This document shows, piece by piece, positions 1 through 8,224 of a DNA stretch of 13,810 nucleotides. The translations under genes and the position numbers were made by a program. This stretch comes from DASYAE01 sp036501535 (GTDB taxonomy: Bacteria; Actinomycetota; Actinomycetes; Streptomycetales; Catenulisporaceae): assembly GCA_036501535.1 (NCBI GenBank), contig DASYAE010000135.1, positions 1-13,810 on the forward strand, read 5' to 3'. Each line of letters begins with the position of its first letter. The stretch's first letter is position 1. The notes beneath the pieces are model-generated. The model ran no database searches and had not been told where the DNA came from. It saw only the letters and a list, made by a program, of their open reading frames with translations.

Positions 1-2076
1 CGGTGCGGCCGTGCCGGTCGTCGATCCCGATGTCGCAGAGCTCGGCGACGTCCGTCGGCCGGATCTCGATGGCCGCCTGGTTCATGAAGCCGCCGGAGCG
101 GGCCGCGGTGAACTGGACGGTCCCGGTCTGCACCGAGGCGGCCGCCGCCCCGTCGTCGGCGGTCGAGGTCCATCCGGCCTCGAACACCGAGCGCGCGGAT
201 TCGGTGTTGTACTGCGCGACGCTGAACACCTCGTCCTGATCGGGGCCGGGCCGGCTCGCGAAGTACAGGTGCACCAGGCCGTCCGAGCCGTTCGTCAGGT
301 ACGGCGAGTCGCCGGGCTCGAAGAAGTCGAGCAGACCGCAGTAGAGCGTGCGGCCGGCCTCGTCGATGACGAGGTTGCCCTGGGTCGGCTCGGCGGAGGG
401 GGCGCTGGAGGGCACGAGCGAGGCGCCGAAGACCTCTGCGTCGTTGTGCCGCGGCGAGGAGTCCGGCGTGGTCGGCGGGTCCGCGTTGTAGTCGACGGAG
501 TTGAACTCCCAGTCGGCGACCAGGTGCTGCTCGCTCGCGCCGCCGCTCCAGAGCTTCAGGTCGTCGAGGATGCCGATGATCCCGTCGTAGCGGCCGCCGA
601 TCGTGGTGACCTGGTTGGCCGCCACCGCCGCTTTGACGTCGGTGCCGGTCACCGGCACCGCGTTGCCGTTGATGAGGATGGAGAAGTTCCCGGTGTCGGG
701 CGCGGCGTCGTAGGCGACCCGCACCTGCACCCACTGGCCCGGTGTGATGACAGGGTTCGTCGTGTACGCATATACGGGTTCGGTTCCCGTGCCGAAGCCA
801 CTGCGACCCGCAGGTCCCGGGTGATCTTGACGTAGGGCGCGGCCTGCGCGGCCGGCAGCGAGTCATCGCCGCGGAAGACGAACTGGTCCGCCGCGACCGC
901 GCCGTCCGGGCAGAACCAGAACTCTGCCGCGAACGGAGCGGTCAGCTTCAGGGAGTCGCTGACCGGCAGGTTCAGGTAGGCGCTGGCGGTGAAGTGCAGC
1001 GCGTAGTCCACCGGGGACACGGGCGTCACGACGGTCTGTTCCGGCAGCCGGGCCAGGCCGCCGTCCTTGCCGAGGGCGAAGTCGAGGGTGGCGTACCGGA
1101 CCCGGCCGTCGGGCCCGGTGACCGGCTGCGCGAGCATGACCCGGGCGGCCCGCTTGAGCATCAGGTCGTCGCCGGAGGTGGCCTGCACCCGCTCGTGCAG
1201 CGTGTAGATCACCGCGGCCGGAACCCCGGCCAGGGCGAGCGGCGCCCCGTCCTCGGCGTCCAGGCTGAGCACCGCGCTCACGTCCGGCACCACGTTGCCG
1301 GAGCCGTCGAGCCGGGATGTGGTCAGGTCGGGCAGACCGTCCTCGTCCATCGGGAAGGAGAAGAGGTCCAGGGTCCCGGTGTCGGCGTCGACGGCGAAGA
1401 ACTGCCAGCGGTTCGCGGTGCCGGTCTGGTTCGGCAGGACCAGCGCCTCGAACCGGCCCATCGTCAGGCCGCTGATCATGGGCAGCTCGAGGGTGGGCTC
1501 GATGAAGGGCTCGCCGTCCGGCGTGGTGAAGCCCTGGGTGTCGCGGTCGCCGTCGGGGATGTCCTGCTTGCCGGAGCGCTGGTACCGCACCTCCCAGATC
1601 GGCTCGAGCACCGGGACCGCGGGGCCGCCGGCGGCCGGGGTGACGCGCTTGAGCATAAAGCGGTTGAGCAGCAGGGTGCCGCGGGTGGACTGCTGGAACA
1701 CGTGCACGTACTTCTCGTCCGAGAGCACCTTCAGCGGCGCGTCGGCGACCGGCAGCACGGCGCCGTCCGCGTCGTCCACGGTGACGATGTCCAGGCCGAG
1801 CGGGCGCAGCTGGGCGGGCAGGTCGAGCTTGGCATAGCCCGTCCACTCCGCATTGTCGACGGCCGTGGAGACCTTCAGGTCCAGCACGTTGTAGTACAGG
1901 TCAGTGCCCTGCGCTGCGCGCGCGAAGGCGACGACGGTTCCCTGGTGGTTGGTGACGGCGACCTGGCGCAGCGCTCCGGAAGGCGGCGCACCGGGCGGCG
2001 GCGTCGTGGTCGCCACGGCTCCGGCAGGTGCCGGACGGGGCGCCGCGGCCCGGCGGAGCAGGCTGGTACGGGACAT
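1..2076 (-). CDS. Large LamG-domain (concanavalin A-like) protein, 3' end off window, one-base frameshift near 799
   Basis: This gene encodes at least about 690 residues and continues past the left edge. I chose the ATG at 2074-2076 because a GAGG ribosome site lies just upstream; an ATG at 2127 is in frame but lacks one. The N-terminus is Arg/Pro/Ala-rich and shows no Sec signal. Residues about 50-350 are a beta-rich region I do not recognise. A LamG/jelly-roll fold spans about 352-530, with ALHFTASAYLNLP and AEFWFCPD before the break and TPGQWVQVRVAYD, FSILINGN and LDDLKLW after it. The frame breaks at 798-799: inserting one C there restores RVAVGFGTGTEPVYAY, a normal LamG strand, and the restored frame stays open to base 1. 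The break is therefore a recent single-base deletion or a sequencing error. LamG folds usually bind carbohydrate or protein ligands; the role here is unknown. The divergent TetR gene probably regulates it. Confidence 0.8.
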
Positions 2077-2290
2077 CTCAATCCTCGCATCTATCGGGTA
2101 TGGGTCATTGCTTCGAAGAGTTCTCATGCAGAGCGGGCGCGCGGCAGCGCATCAGAGCACGAACGTGAATCCCCCAGGCGGCCGCGACCGCGGCGCGCAG
2201 CACCGGAAGTGCAGAACGACGGAACGGCAGAACACGGATCGGCAGTACGCCGGAAGGCCCTGCCTCCCACCCCACATTGGCCTTACACAT

Positions 2291-2321
2291 GAGGCTACAT
2301 GTTTCGCTACGCTGTAGCCTC
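2291..2321. promoter_or_regulatory. Putative TetR operator 1 (LamG promoter side)
   Basis: The sequence CGCTACGCTGTAGCC at 2305-2319 contains the dyad GCTAC-GCT-GTAGC (2306-2318). It also forms the right part of a larger inverted repeat: GAGGCTACA at 2291-2299 pairs perfectly with TGTAGCCTC at 2313-2321 across 13 bases. It sits just downstream of the putative -10 of the LamG gene, a position suited to repression. An identical 15-mer occurs 85 bases away next to the TetR gene. Binding by that regulator is inferred. Confidence 0.6.
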
Positions 2322-2389
2322 ACGCATAGCGTCACTGCCGGCGGTCCCGCTGTCAAGAGGTCCGGCGGAGTTTGTAGGGCACCATTTAG

Positions 2390-2404
2390 CGCTACGCTGT
2401 AGCC
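2390..2404. promoter_or_regulatory. Putative TetR operator 2 (autoregulatory)
   Basis: This is the second exact copy of CGCTACGCTGTAGCC, with the same GCTAC-GCT-GTAGC dyad at 2391-2403. It ends 27 bases before the GTG start of the TetR-family gene, where the -10 region of that gene would be expected (TACGCT at 2393-2398 fits TANNNT). A repressor bound here would block its own promoter, the usual TetR arrangement. Confidence 0.6.
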
Positions 2405-2431
2405 CTATGGTTTTACGATCGGAGAACGCCC

Positions 2432-3070
2432 GTGACGCCGCCGCCGGATCCCCCGACCCGTCATGTCCGCAACCCCCGCGGCGAGGGAGATCGCCTTCGC
2501 AATGACCTGATCGCCGCCGCCGACCGCCTGCTGCAGGCCGGCCAGACGCACGAGACGCTCTCGCTGCGCGCCGTCGCCCGCGAGGTGGGCATCGCCGCGA
2601 CCAGCATCTACCTGCACTTCCCGGACAAGTTCACGCTTCTGCTGGCCGTCTACCAGCGACACTTCGCCGACCTGGCCCGGCTCATCGACCAGGCCGTGGA
2701 CGAGCAGGCCGACCCGGCGGCGCAGCTGCGGGCCGCCGCACTGGCCTACTGGCGATTCGCCGAGCAGAACCCCAACGCCTACTACGTGATGTTCACCGTG
2801 CCGGGCGCCAACGGCGTCCCCGGCGTCCCCACGCCTCTGCCCGCGGACATCCGGCCCGGCGCCGCGATAGTCCAGACGGTTCAGAACGTGATCACCCGGT
2901 GCATCGACGCCGGCCTCACACCACGCCTGGACCCGTACTGCGCGGCACTGTGCCTATGGACGAGCCTGCACGGACTCATCACCATGATCGCCGCGCGCCC
3001 CTACGTACCGTGGCCCCCGCACGAGCAACTTATCAATACCCTGCTCGGCACCTACATCGCCACCGGCTGA
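2432..3070 (+). CDS. TetR/AcrR family transcriptional regulator with WHG C-terminal domain
   Basis: A 212-residue regulator of normal TetR length. The GTG start at 2432 is preceded by GGAG at 2421-2424, seven bases away. The N-terminal helix-turn-helix covers about residues 22-68, with the recognition part LSLRAVAREVG and the hallmark TSIYLHFPDKFTLL near 57-70. The C-terminal ligand and dimer domain carries LWTSLHGL (W176, H180, G181), the signature of WHG-type TetR C-termini. Such proteins are usually ligand-released repressors of a neighbouring gene. The two identical dyads in the upstream gap suggest that it represses itself and the divergent LamG gene. The SARP-like gene follows 51 bases downstream with its own promoter signal, so co-transcription is not required. 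The ligand is unknown. Confidence 0.9.
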   Translation: MTPPPDPPTRHVRNPRGEGDRLRNDLIAAADRLLQAGQTHETLSLRAVAREVGIAATSIYLHFPDKFTLLLAVYQRHFADLARLIDQAVDEQADPAAQLRAAALAYWRFAEQNPNAYYVMFTVPGANGVPGVPTPLPADIRPGAAIVQTVQNVITRCIDAGLTPRLDPYCAALCLWTSLHGLITMIAARPYVPWPPHEQLINTLLGTYIATG

Positions 3071-3109
3071 AACGCCCGCGCGAGGTCTTCATCAGCCGCG
3101 GCGCGCTTC

Positions 3110-3122
3110 TAGACTGAACCGG
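3110..3122 (+). promoter_or_regulatory. Leaderless-type -10 box of the SARP-like gene
   Basis: TAGACT at 3110-3115 is a near-consensus actinobacterial -10 hexamer, and the GTG start follows after only six bases, at 3122. There is no purine-rich ribosome site between them. This geometry predicts a transcript that begins at the start codon. A weak -35 (TTCATC, 3088-3093) lies 16 bases upstream. The start site is inferred. Confidence 0.55.
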
Positions 3123-6100
3123 TGAGCATCGCGCTGACCCTGCTTGACGACGTGCGCTGGCGGGGGATCCCCGTCGTGGGCGAGCGTCCGCAGGCGCTGT
3201 TGGCGGCTCTGGCGGCGGGCGGCTGCCGCCCGGTGGGGCCGGCGGAGCTGATCGGGCTCGTGTGGGGCGACGCGGCGCCGAGCAACGGCGTGAAGAGCCT
3301 CCAGGTGCTGGTGTCGCGGGTGCGCAGCGCCTGTGGCGCGGACGCGATCGCCCGGGACGGGGCCGGGTACCGGCTGGGCGTCGGGCCGGACGAGGTCGAC
3401 AGCGCCATGCTTGCCGGTCTGGTCCGCCGGGCGGCATCCGCCCTCGACCGGGACGCGGCGCACGCGGCGGGGCTGGCGCGCGAGGCGCTGGCGCTGGCCG
3501 GCGGCCTGGCCAGGGCGGCCGATGACGAGGCCGGCCCGCTCGCGGAGATCCGCCGGGCCGCCGCCGCGGACACGGCGGCGGCGCGGGTCGTCCTGGCGCG
3601 GGCCGCCAGCCGCACGGGAGCGCACGCGGACGCGCTTTCGGAGCTCGAGCTGGCGCAGGCCGGCGCCGCGCACGACGAGTCGCTGCTGGCAGACCTCCTG
3701 CGCAGCGAGGCCGCCGTCCGCGGCCCGGCGGTGGCACTCGAGCGCTTCGAGCGCCACCGGCGGGACCTGCGCGAACGGCTCGGCGCGGATCCCGGCGAGC
3801 CGCTGCAGCGGGTGCACCGCGGCCTGCTGGCCCTCGACCGCCCGGTGCGCCGCGGCGTGCGCTACGACGCGACGGAGCTGATCGGCCGGGATCGCGACCT
3901 GGGCCGGCTGCGGACCCTGCTGGCCGGCGCGCGGGTGGTCTCCGTCGTCGGCGCGGGCGGGCTCGGCAAGACCAGGCTGGCGCACGTCCTCGCGCGCGAG
4001 GCGCAGGAGCCGGCCGTCTACTTCGTCGAGCTCGCCGGCGTCACCTCGGCCGAGGACGTCGCGGTGGAGGTCGGGTCCGTGCTGGGCGTGCGCGACTCGG
4101 TCAGCAGCCGCAGGGCCCTGACGGCGGAGCAGCGGGCGGATATCAGGGCGCGCATCGCGAGGCAGCTCGGGCAGGTGCCCGGCCTGCTGGTGCTCGACAA
4201 CTGCGAGCACCTGATCGGGGCGGCGGCCGAGCTCGTGGCGTTCCTCGTCGCCGCGACACCCGACCTGCGCGTGCTGACCACCAGCCGGGCGCCGCTGGCG
4301 ATCGCGGCGGAGCGCGTCTACCAGCTCGGCGAACTCGGCAGCACGGACGCGGTCGAGCTTTTCCGCGAGCGGGCGCTGGCCGCGCGGCCGGACGTCCGGC
4401 TGGACGAGCGGGTCGTCGCGAGCATCGTCGGCCGGCTCGACGGCCTGCCGCTGGCGATCGAGCTGGCCGCCGCCAAGGTCCGGGTCATGGCGGTCGAGGA
4501 GATCGACCGGCGGCTCGAGGACCGGTTCGCGCTGCTGCGCGGCGGCGACCGCAGCGCGCCGGACCGGCACCAGGCGCTGCTGACGGTCATCGAGTGGTCC
4601 TGGAATCTGCTCGACGGCATAGAACAGCGCGCGCTGCGCCGGTTGGCGCTGTTCCACGACGGGTTCACGCTCGACGCCGCGGAATCGGTCCTCGGGCCGG
4701 ACGCCGTCGACGCGGTGCGCGGGCTGGTCGACCAGTCGCTGGTGAACGTGCGGGAGACCCCGGCCGGGGTGCGCTACCGGATGCTGGAGACGGTGCGCGA
4801 GTTCGGCCGGATGCGGCTGGCGGCGGCCGGCGAGCAGGACGCAGCCCGCGCCGCGCAGCGCCAGTGGGCCGCCGCCTACGCGTCCGCGAAGCAGTCGCGC
4901 GTCATAGGTCCCGAACACGACCAGTTCGCGGCGATCGATGCGCTGAGCGCCGAGGAGACCAACCTGGCCGACGAGCTGCGCGGCGCGATCGCGGACGGCG
5001 ACCAAGACTCCCTCGTCCAACTGCTCGCCGCGCTCGGCACGCTCTGGACGATGCGCGGCGAGCACGTCCGGCTGCTCGTCCTGGTCAATGGGGTCTCTGA
5101 TGCGCTGCGCGACTGGACGCCGCCGCCCGGACTCGCCGACACCGCCCGCGCCGCCGTGGCGGTCACCTTGAACAACTCCCTGATGATCTCCGGCGGGCAC
5201 AGCGCGCCGCTGCTGGCGCTGCTGCGCCGACTCGGCCCGGCCACCGGCTCATCGGACGCGCGTCTCTCGGCCCTGATCCGGGTGCTGCTCACCCTCGACC
5301 AGGCCGTCGACGTGTTCCCCGCCCGGCTCGCCGAGCTCGCCGACGACCCGGACCGGCACACCGCGGCCCTCGCCGGGCTCTGGCTCAGCCACCAGCGCGA
5401 GAACGAGGGTGATCCGGTCGGCGCCCTCGACGCGGCCCGGCAGGCGCTGGCCTTCACCGCCGATGACGCCGATCCCTGGTCGAAGGCGATGGCGCGCACC
5501 CTGCTGGCGGAGCTGGCCATGCAGCTCGGCGACAGCACCGCCGCGGTCGCCCACGCCATGGTGGCCCTGCCGGTGATGCGGCGGCTCGGCGCCAGCGATG
5601 ACGAGACGCAGCTGCGTGCGCTGCTGGTGTTCTGCGCGATCGGCGGTGGACGGCTCGCGGAGGCGCAGGAGGAGCTTGACCGGATCGAGAGCATCGACGT
5701 GAGCGCGACGCCGTTCGGCGCGGCCGCCTTCCGGTACATCTGCCGCGCCGAGTTGCTGCTCGCCTCCGGCGATCTCGAAGCCGGCCTGCGCCTCTACCGC
5801 GAATGCGCGTCCCGGTTGCGGGAGGCCGAGCTGCCCGGCCTCATGAGGACCGGGACGGAGCCGTGGAGTGTTTTCGGCGACGCGCTGGCACTCAGTGCGC
5901 ACGCCTGGTACGCGGCGGGCGCTGACGAGGCGCACGCGCGCACGCTCTACTCCGTGTGCCACGCGGGCGCGCTCAAGGTGCTCGCTCCAGGAAATGAGAA
6001 CCTTGACTACCCAGCCGCCGGGCTGCTGCTGTTCGCGCTCGGAGCTTGGAGCCTTCTGCGTCAGGCCGCGCCGCCGGCGGACGCGCTGCGGCTGCTCGCG

Positions 6101-6292
6101 CTGGCCGACCGGTTCGCGTACAACCGGATGATCCCCACGATGCTGTGGGAGCGCATCGCGCCCGCCGCCGACAAGGCGCTGCCCGGCCGGCTGAGCGAAC
6201 TGCAGGCCGAGTACGCCGGCCGCCGCCCGCCAGACCTCTTGGCCGAGGCCTGGCGGACGGCGCGGCTGCTGCCCGCCGAATCGGAACGCTGA
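3122..6292 (+). CDS. AfsR/SARP-like regulator: winged helix, BTAD, NB-ARC ATPase, TPR-like C-terminus
   Basis: A 1056-residue multidomain regulator. Residues about 3-90 form an OmpR-like winged helix (VSRVRSACG in the recognition region). Residues about 95-245 are a BTAD helical domain ending RHRRDLRERLGADPGEPLQ. An NB-ARC-type NTPase follows: Walker A GAGGLGKT near 276-283, Walker B LLVLDNCEH near 356-364, the TTSRAPLAIAAE sensor loop near 385-396, and GLPLAIELAA near 441-450. MLETVREFG lies near 555. The remaining ~480 residues are Ala/Leu-rich helical repeats of TPR character. The family activates nearby genes, often secondary-metabolism clusters, after a signal-dependent switch in the NTPase. 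No biosynthetic gene is visible here, so the target may be outside the window or the convergent exporter. The GTG start is supported by the adjacent -10 box. It ends 16 bases before the stop of the convergent permease. Confidence 0.9.
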   Translation: MSIALTLLDDVRWRGIPVVGERPQALLAALAAGGCRPVGPAELIGLVWGDAAPSNGVKSLQVLVSRVRSACGADAIARDGAGYRLGVGPDEVDSAMLAGLVRRAASALDRDAAHAAGLAREALALAGGLARAADDEAGPLAEIRRAAAADTAAARVVLARAASRTGAHADALSELELAQAGAAHDESLLADLLRSEAAVRGPAVALERFERHRRDLRERLGADPGEPLQRVHRGLLALDRPVRRGVRYDATELIGRDRDLGRLRTLLAGARVVSVVGAGGLGKTRLAHVLAREAQEPAVYFVELAGVTSAEDVAVEVGSVLGVRDSVSSRRALTAEQRADIRARIARQLGQVPGLLVLDNCEHLIGAAAELVAFLVAATPDLRVLTTSRAPLAIAAERVYQLGELGSTDAVELFRERALAARPDVRLDERVVASIVGRLDGLPLAIELAAAKVRVMAVEEIDRRLEDRFALLRGGDRSAPDRHQALLTVIEWSWNLLDGIEQRALRRLALFHDGFTLDAAESVLGPDAVDAVRGLVDQSLVNVRETPAGVRYRMLETVREFGRMRLAAAGEQDAARAAQRQWAAAYASAKQSRVIGPEHDQFAAIDALSAEETNLADELRGAIADGDQDSLVQLLAALGTLWTMRGEHVRLLVLVNGVSDALRDWTPPPGLADTARAAVAVTLNNSLMISGGHSAPLLALLRRLGPATGSSDARLSALIRVLLTLDQAVDVFPARLAELADDPDRHTAALAGLWLSHQRENEGDPVGALDAARQALAFTADDADPWSKAMARTLLAELAMQLGDSTAAVAHAMVALPVMRRLGASDDETQLRALLVFCAIGGGRLAEAQEELDRIESIDVSATPFGAAAFRYICRAELLLASGDLEAGLRLYRECASRLREAELPGLMRTGTEPWSVFGDALALSAHAWYAAGADEAHARTLYSVCHAGALKVLAPGNENLDYPAAGLLLFALGAWSLLRQAAPPADALRLLALADRFAYNRMIPTMLWERIAPAADKALPGRLSELQAEYAGRRPPDLLAEAWRTARLLPAESER

Positions 6293-6308
6293 TCGGCATC
6301 CCGCGGCC

Positions 6309-7166
6309 CTACAGGTGCCGCCGGTAGCTGCGGACGGAGAGCGGCGCGAAGACCGCGATCACCACCAGGCACGCCAGCAGCGTCCAGCCGACCTCGGCGC
6401 TGACGGCGCCGCGGTTCGCCAGGTCGCGGGTCCCGGAGACCAGGTGCGAGACCGGGTTGACCTTCACGAAGGCCGCGAGCCAGCCCGGCAGCGTGGTCAC
6501 CGGCACGAACGCGTTGGACAGGAAGGTCAGCGGGAACAGGATCAGCATCGACATGCCCTGCACCGACTTCGCGCTCTTCGTGATCGTGCCGAGCCAGGTG
6601 AAGATCCAGGCGAGCGACCAGCCGGTGATGACCGACAGGAGAATCGCGCCCAGCACGCCGAGCACGCCGCCCGAGGGGCGGTAACCGATGAGCACGCCCG
6701 TGAAGAAGGTCAACCCGGCGGCGATCAGGTAGCGCACCAGGTCCGCGGTCATCGGGCCGGCCAGCGGGGCGATCCGGGCCATCGGCAGCGCCTTGAACCG
6801 GTCGAAGACCCCCTTCTCCATGTCCTCGCGCAGTGTCACGCCGGTGGCCATGCACGTGGTCAGCACGGTCTGGGCGACGATTCCCGGGATGAGCAGCGGC
6901 AGGTAGCTGTGCACGTTGCCGGAGATCGCGCCGCCGAATATGTAGGCGAACATCGCCGTGAACAGCAGCGGCTGGAGCGTCACGTCGAAGAACTGCTCGG
7001 GGTTGCGCCGCATCTTCTTCAGCGCCCGCCAGGCCATGACCAGCGTCTGGACGAGGGTCTCGACCAGACTGCTGCGGGCGTGGGTGGCGGCCACCACGGC
7101 GGCCGGGGCGACGAGCCCGGGTGCGCTGCGCACGCCGGCCGTCGTGTCCGCGGTCACGGTACTCAC
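6309..7166 (-). CDS. ABC-2 type permease, DrrB-like daunorubicin-resistance family
   Basis: A 285-residue membrane subunit of an ABC exporter. About six transmembrane segments are visible near residues 66-80, 90-110, 146-166, 168-192, 205-222 and 261-280, after a cytoplasmic N-terminus with RNPEQFFDVTLQP, typical of DrrB-like permeases. The late motifs FPLTFLSNAFVP and NPVSHLVSGTRDL are hallmarks of ABC-2 exporters of this class. The GTG start at 7166 overlaps the ATPase stop in a GTGA arrangement, and GGAGG lies just upstream inside the ATPase gene, so the two are translationally coupled. The complex would export a hydrophobic compound such as a drug or natural product; the substrate cannot be told. 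It is convergent with the SARP-like gene. Confidence 0.9.
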   Translation of the reverse strand: MSTVTADTTAGVRSAPGLVAPAAVVAATHARSSLVETLVQTLVMAWRALKKMRRNPEQFFDVTLQPLLFTAMFAYIFGGAISGNVHSYLPLLIPGIVAQTVLTTCMATGVTLREDMEKGVFDRFKALPMARIAPLAGPMTADLVRYLIAAGLTFFTGVLIGYRPSGGVLGVLGAILLSVITGWSLAWIFTWLGTITKSAKSVQGMSMLILFPLTFLSNAFVPVTTLPGWLAAFVKVNPVSHLVSGTRDLANRGAVSAEVGWTLLACLVVIAVFAPLSVRSYRRHL

Positions 7167-8185
7167 TGGACCTCCTGCACGGCGTGGTCGGTCGCGGCCG
7201 GCGCGGATTCGCCGGAGCCGGTGTCGTCGAGGGCTGCGTCGGCGTCGGCGCCGTGGCCGGTGATCGCGAAGAAGACCTCGTCGAGCGTGGGCTGCGCGAC
7301 ACTGACCGAGGCGATGGACACCCCGGCGTGGCGCAGCCCGATCAGCACGTCCGCGGCCCGGTCCGCGGTGGCCAGCGGCACGTTCATCCGCCCGGACTCC
7401 GGCGTGAGCACCGGCTCGGTCTCCGCGACCCGCCGGACGACCTGCCGGGCGGCCTCCCGGTCGGCGCCCGGGGCCAGCCGCAGCTGCAGGGTCGAGTTGC
7501 CGACCGAGGCCTTCAGCTCCTCGGGCGTGCCCTCGGCGACCTTGCGGCCGCGGTCGATCACCGCGATCCGCCCGGCGAGGTGGTCCGCCTCGTCGAGGTA
7601 CTGGGTGGTGAGCAGCACCGTGCAGCCCTCCGCGACCAGGCCGCGGATGGTGTCCCACATCTGCCCGCGGGTGCGCGGGTCCAGACCGGTGGTCGGCTCG
7701 TCGAGGAAGATCAGCGGCAGCCGGGTGATCAGGCTCGCCGCGAGGTCCAGGCGGCGGCGCATCCCGCCGGAGAACTGCGCGATCGGCCGGTTCGCGGCCT
7801 CCTCGAGGCCGAACTGCTCGAGCAGCCGGCCCGCGGCGGCGCGCGCGGCGGCCGAGCGCAGTCCCTGCAGCCGGCCGAACAGCCACAGGTTCTCCGTGGC
7901 CGTCAGGTCCTCGTCGACCGATGCGAACTGGCCGGTGATGCCGATCAGCTGGCGGATGCGGTGCGGCTCGGCGGCGACGTCCACGCCGAACACCCGGGCC
8001 CGGCCGGCGTCGATCGGCAGCAGCGTGGCGAGCATCCGCAGGGCGGTCGTCTTGCCCGCGCCGTTCGGGCCGAGCACGCCGAAGATCTCGCCCTGGCGCA
8101 CCTCCAGGTCGATGCCGTCGACCGCGCGGAATCGGCCGAAGTCCTTCACCAGGCCGGTCGCCTCAATGGCGGCAGTGGTTGTCAT
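7163..8185 (-). CDS. ABC transporter ATP-binding protein, DrrA-like
   Basis: A 340-residue ATPase subunit that pairs with the downstream permease. It shows Walker A GPNGAGKT (39-46), Q-loop Q86, signature FSGGM (138-142), Walker B LIFLDE (158-163) and the D-loop GLDP. The switch position reads TTQ (Q195) where most ABC ATPases have His, as is usual in DrrA proteins. The C-terminal extension (about 225-340) is also typical of DrrA. I chose the ATG at 8185, which is 2-3 residues before the conserved N-terminal strand; a GGGAGAG purine stretch lies upstream. Its stop overlaps the permease start by four bases. An inverted repeat upstream may be its operator. It probably energises export of a drug-like compound. 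Confidence 0.92.
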   Translation of the reverse strand: MTTTAAIEATGLVKDFGRFRAVDGIDLEVRQGEIFGVLGPNGAGKTTALRMLATLLPIDAGRARVFGVDVAAEPHRIRQLIGITGQFASVDEDLTATENLWLFGRLQGLRSAAARAAAGRLLEQFGLEEAANRPIAQFSGGMRRRLDLAASLITRLPLIFLDEPTTGLDPRTRGQMWDTIRGLVAEGCTVLLTTQYLDEADHLAGRIAVIDRGRKVAEGTPEELKASVGNSTLQLRLAPGADREAARQVVRRVAETEPVLTPESGRMNVPLATADRAADVLIGLRHAGVSIASVSVAQPTLDEVFFAITGHGADADAALDDTGSGESAPAATDHAVQEVQ

Positions 8186-8224
8186 CTCATCGCTCTCCCT
8201 CGCAGCCGGATGGACACGATGAGG

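Larger units (their letters stand above)
2077..2431. promoter_or_regulatory. Divergent intergenic region between the LamG gene and tetR-type gene
   Basis: This 355-base gap has no convincing gene; its short open frames lack family resemblance and ribosome sites. On the minus strand a perfect TTGACA lies at 2351-2356. It is followed 17 bases later by GACGCT (2328-2333), which keeps only the A2 and T6 of a -10 box. This would start transcription near 2321, with a leader of about 245 bases to the LamG start, so another promoter nearer the gene is possible. Two dyads at 2305-2319 and 2390-2404 look like operators. Bases 2110-2280 show nothing I can name. Confidence 0.6.

Noticed and set aside
11..835. 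A 274-codon plus-strand open frame at the left edge
   Set aside because: It is the shadow of the LamG gene after the frameshift. The minus strand here reads as LamG sequence, while the plus translation is Val/Arg/Gly-rich noise.
1..2076. Phage tail-fibre or prophage remnant
   Set aside because: No other phage genes, integrase or attachment site are visible, and base composition matches the neighbours.
2105..2356. Possible small gene of 83 codons on the minus strand in the divergent gap
   Set aside because: It has no ribosome site, crosses both the putative promoter and an operator, and its composition resembles nothing known.
3092..5200. A 702-codon open frame on the minus strand inside the SARP-like gene
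   Set aside because: It is antisense to a gene with clear winged-helix, BTAD and NB-ARC motifs. Its translation is Arg/Gln/Pro-rich with no domain and no ribosome site, an artefact of high GC.
3122..6292. STAND-type antiphage defence protein
   Set aside because: The NB-ARC and helical repeats are shared with defence STANDs, but the winged helix plus BTAD at the N-terminus is the AfsR/SARP arrangement and no effector domain is present.
6315..8222. A 635-codon open frame on the plus strand opposite the ABC transporter genes
   Set aside because: Its translation is Arg/His/Gln-rich low complexity, while the opposite strand carries Walker A, signature, Walker B and ABC-2 permease motifs.
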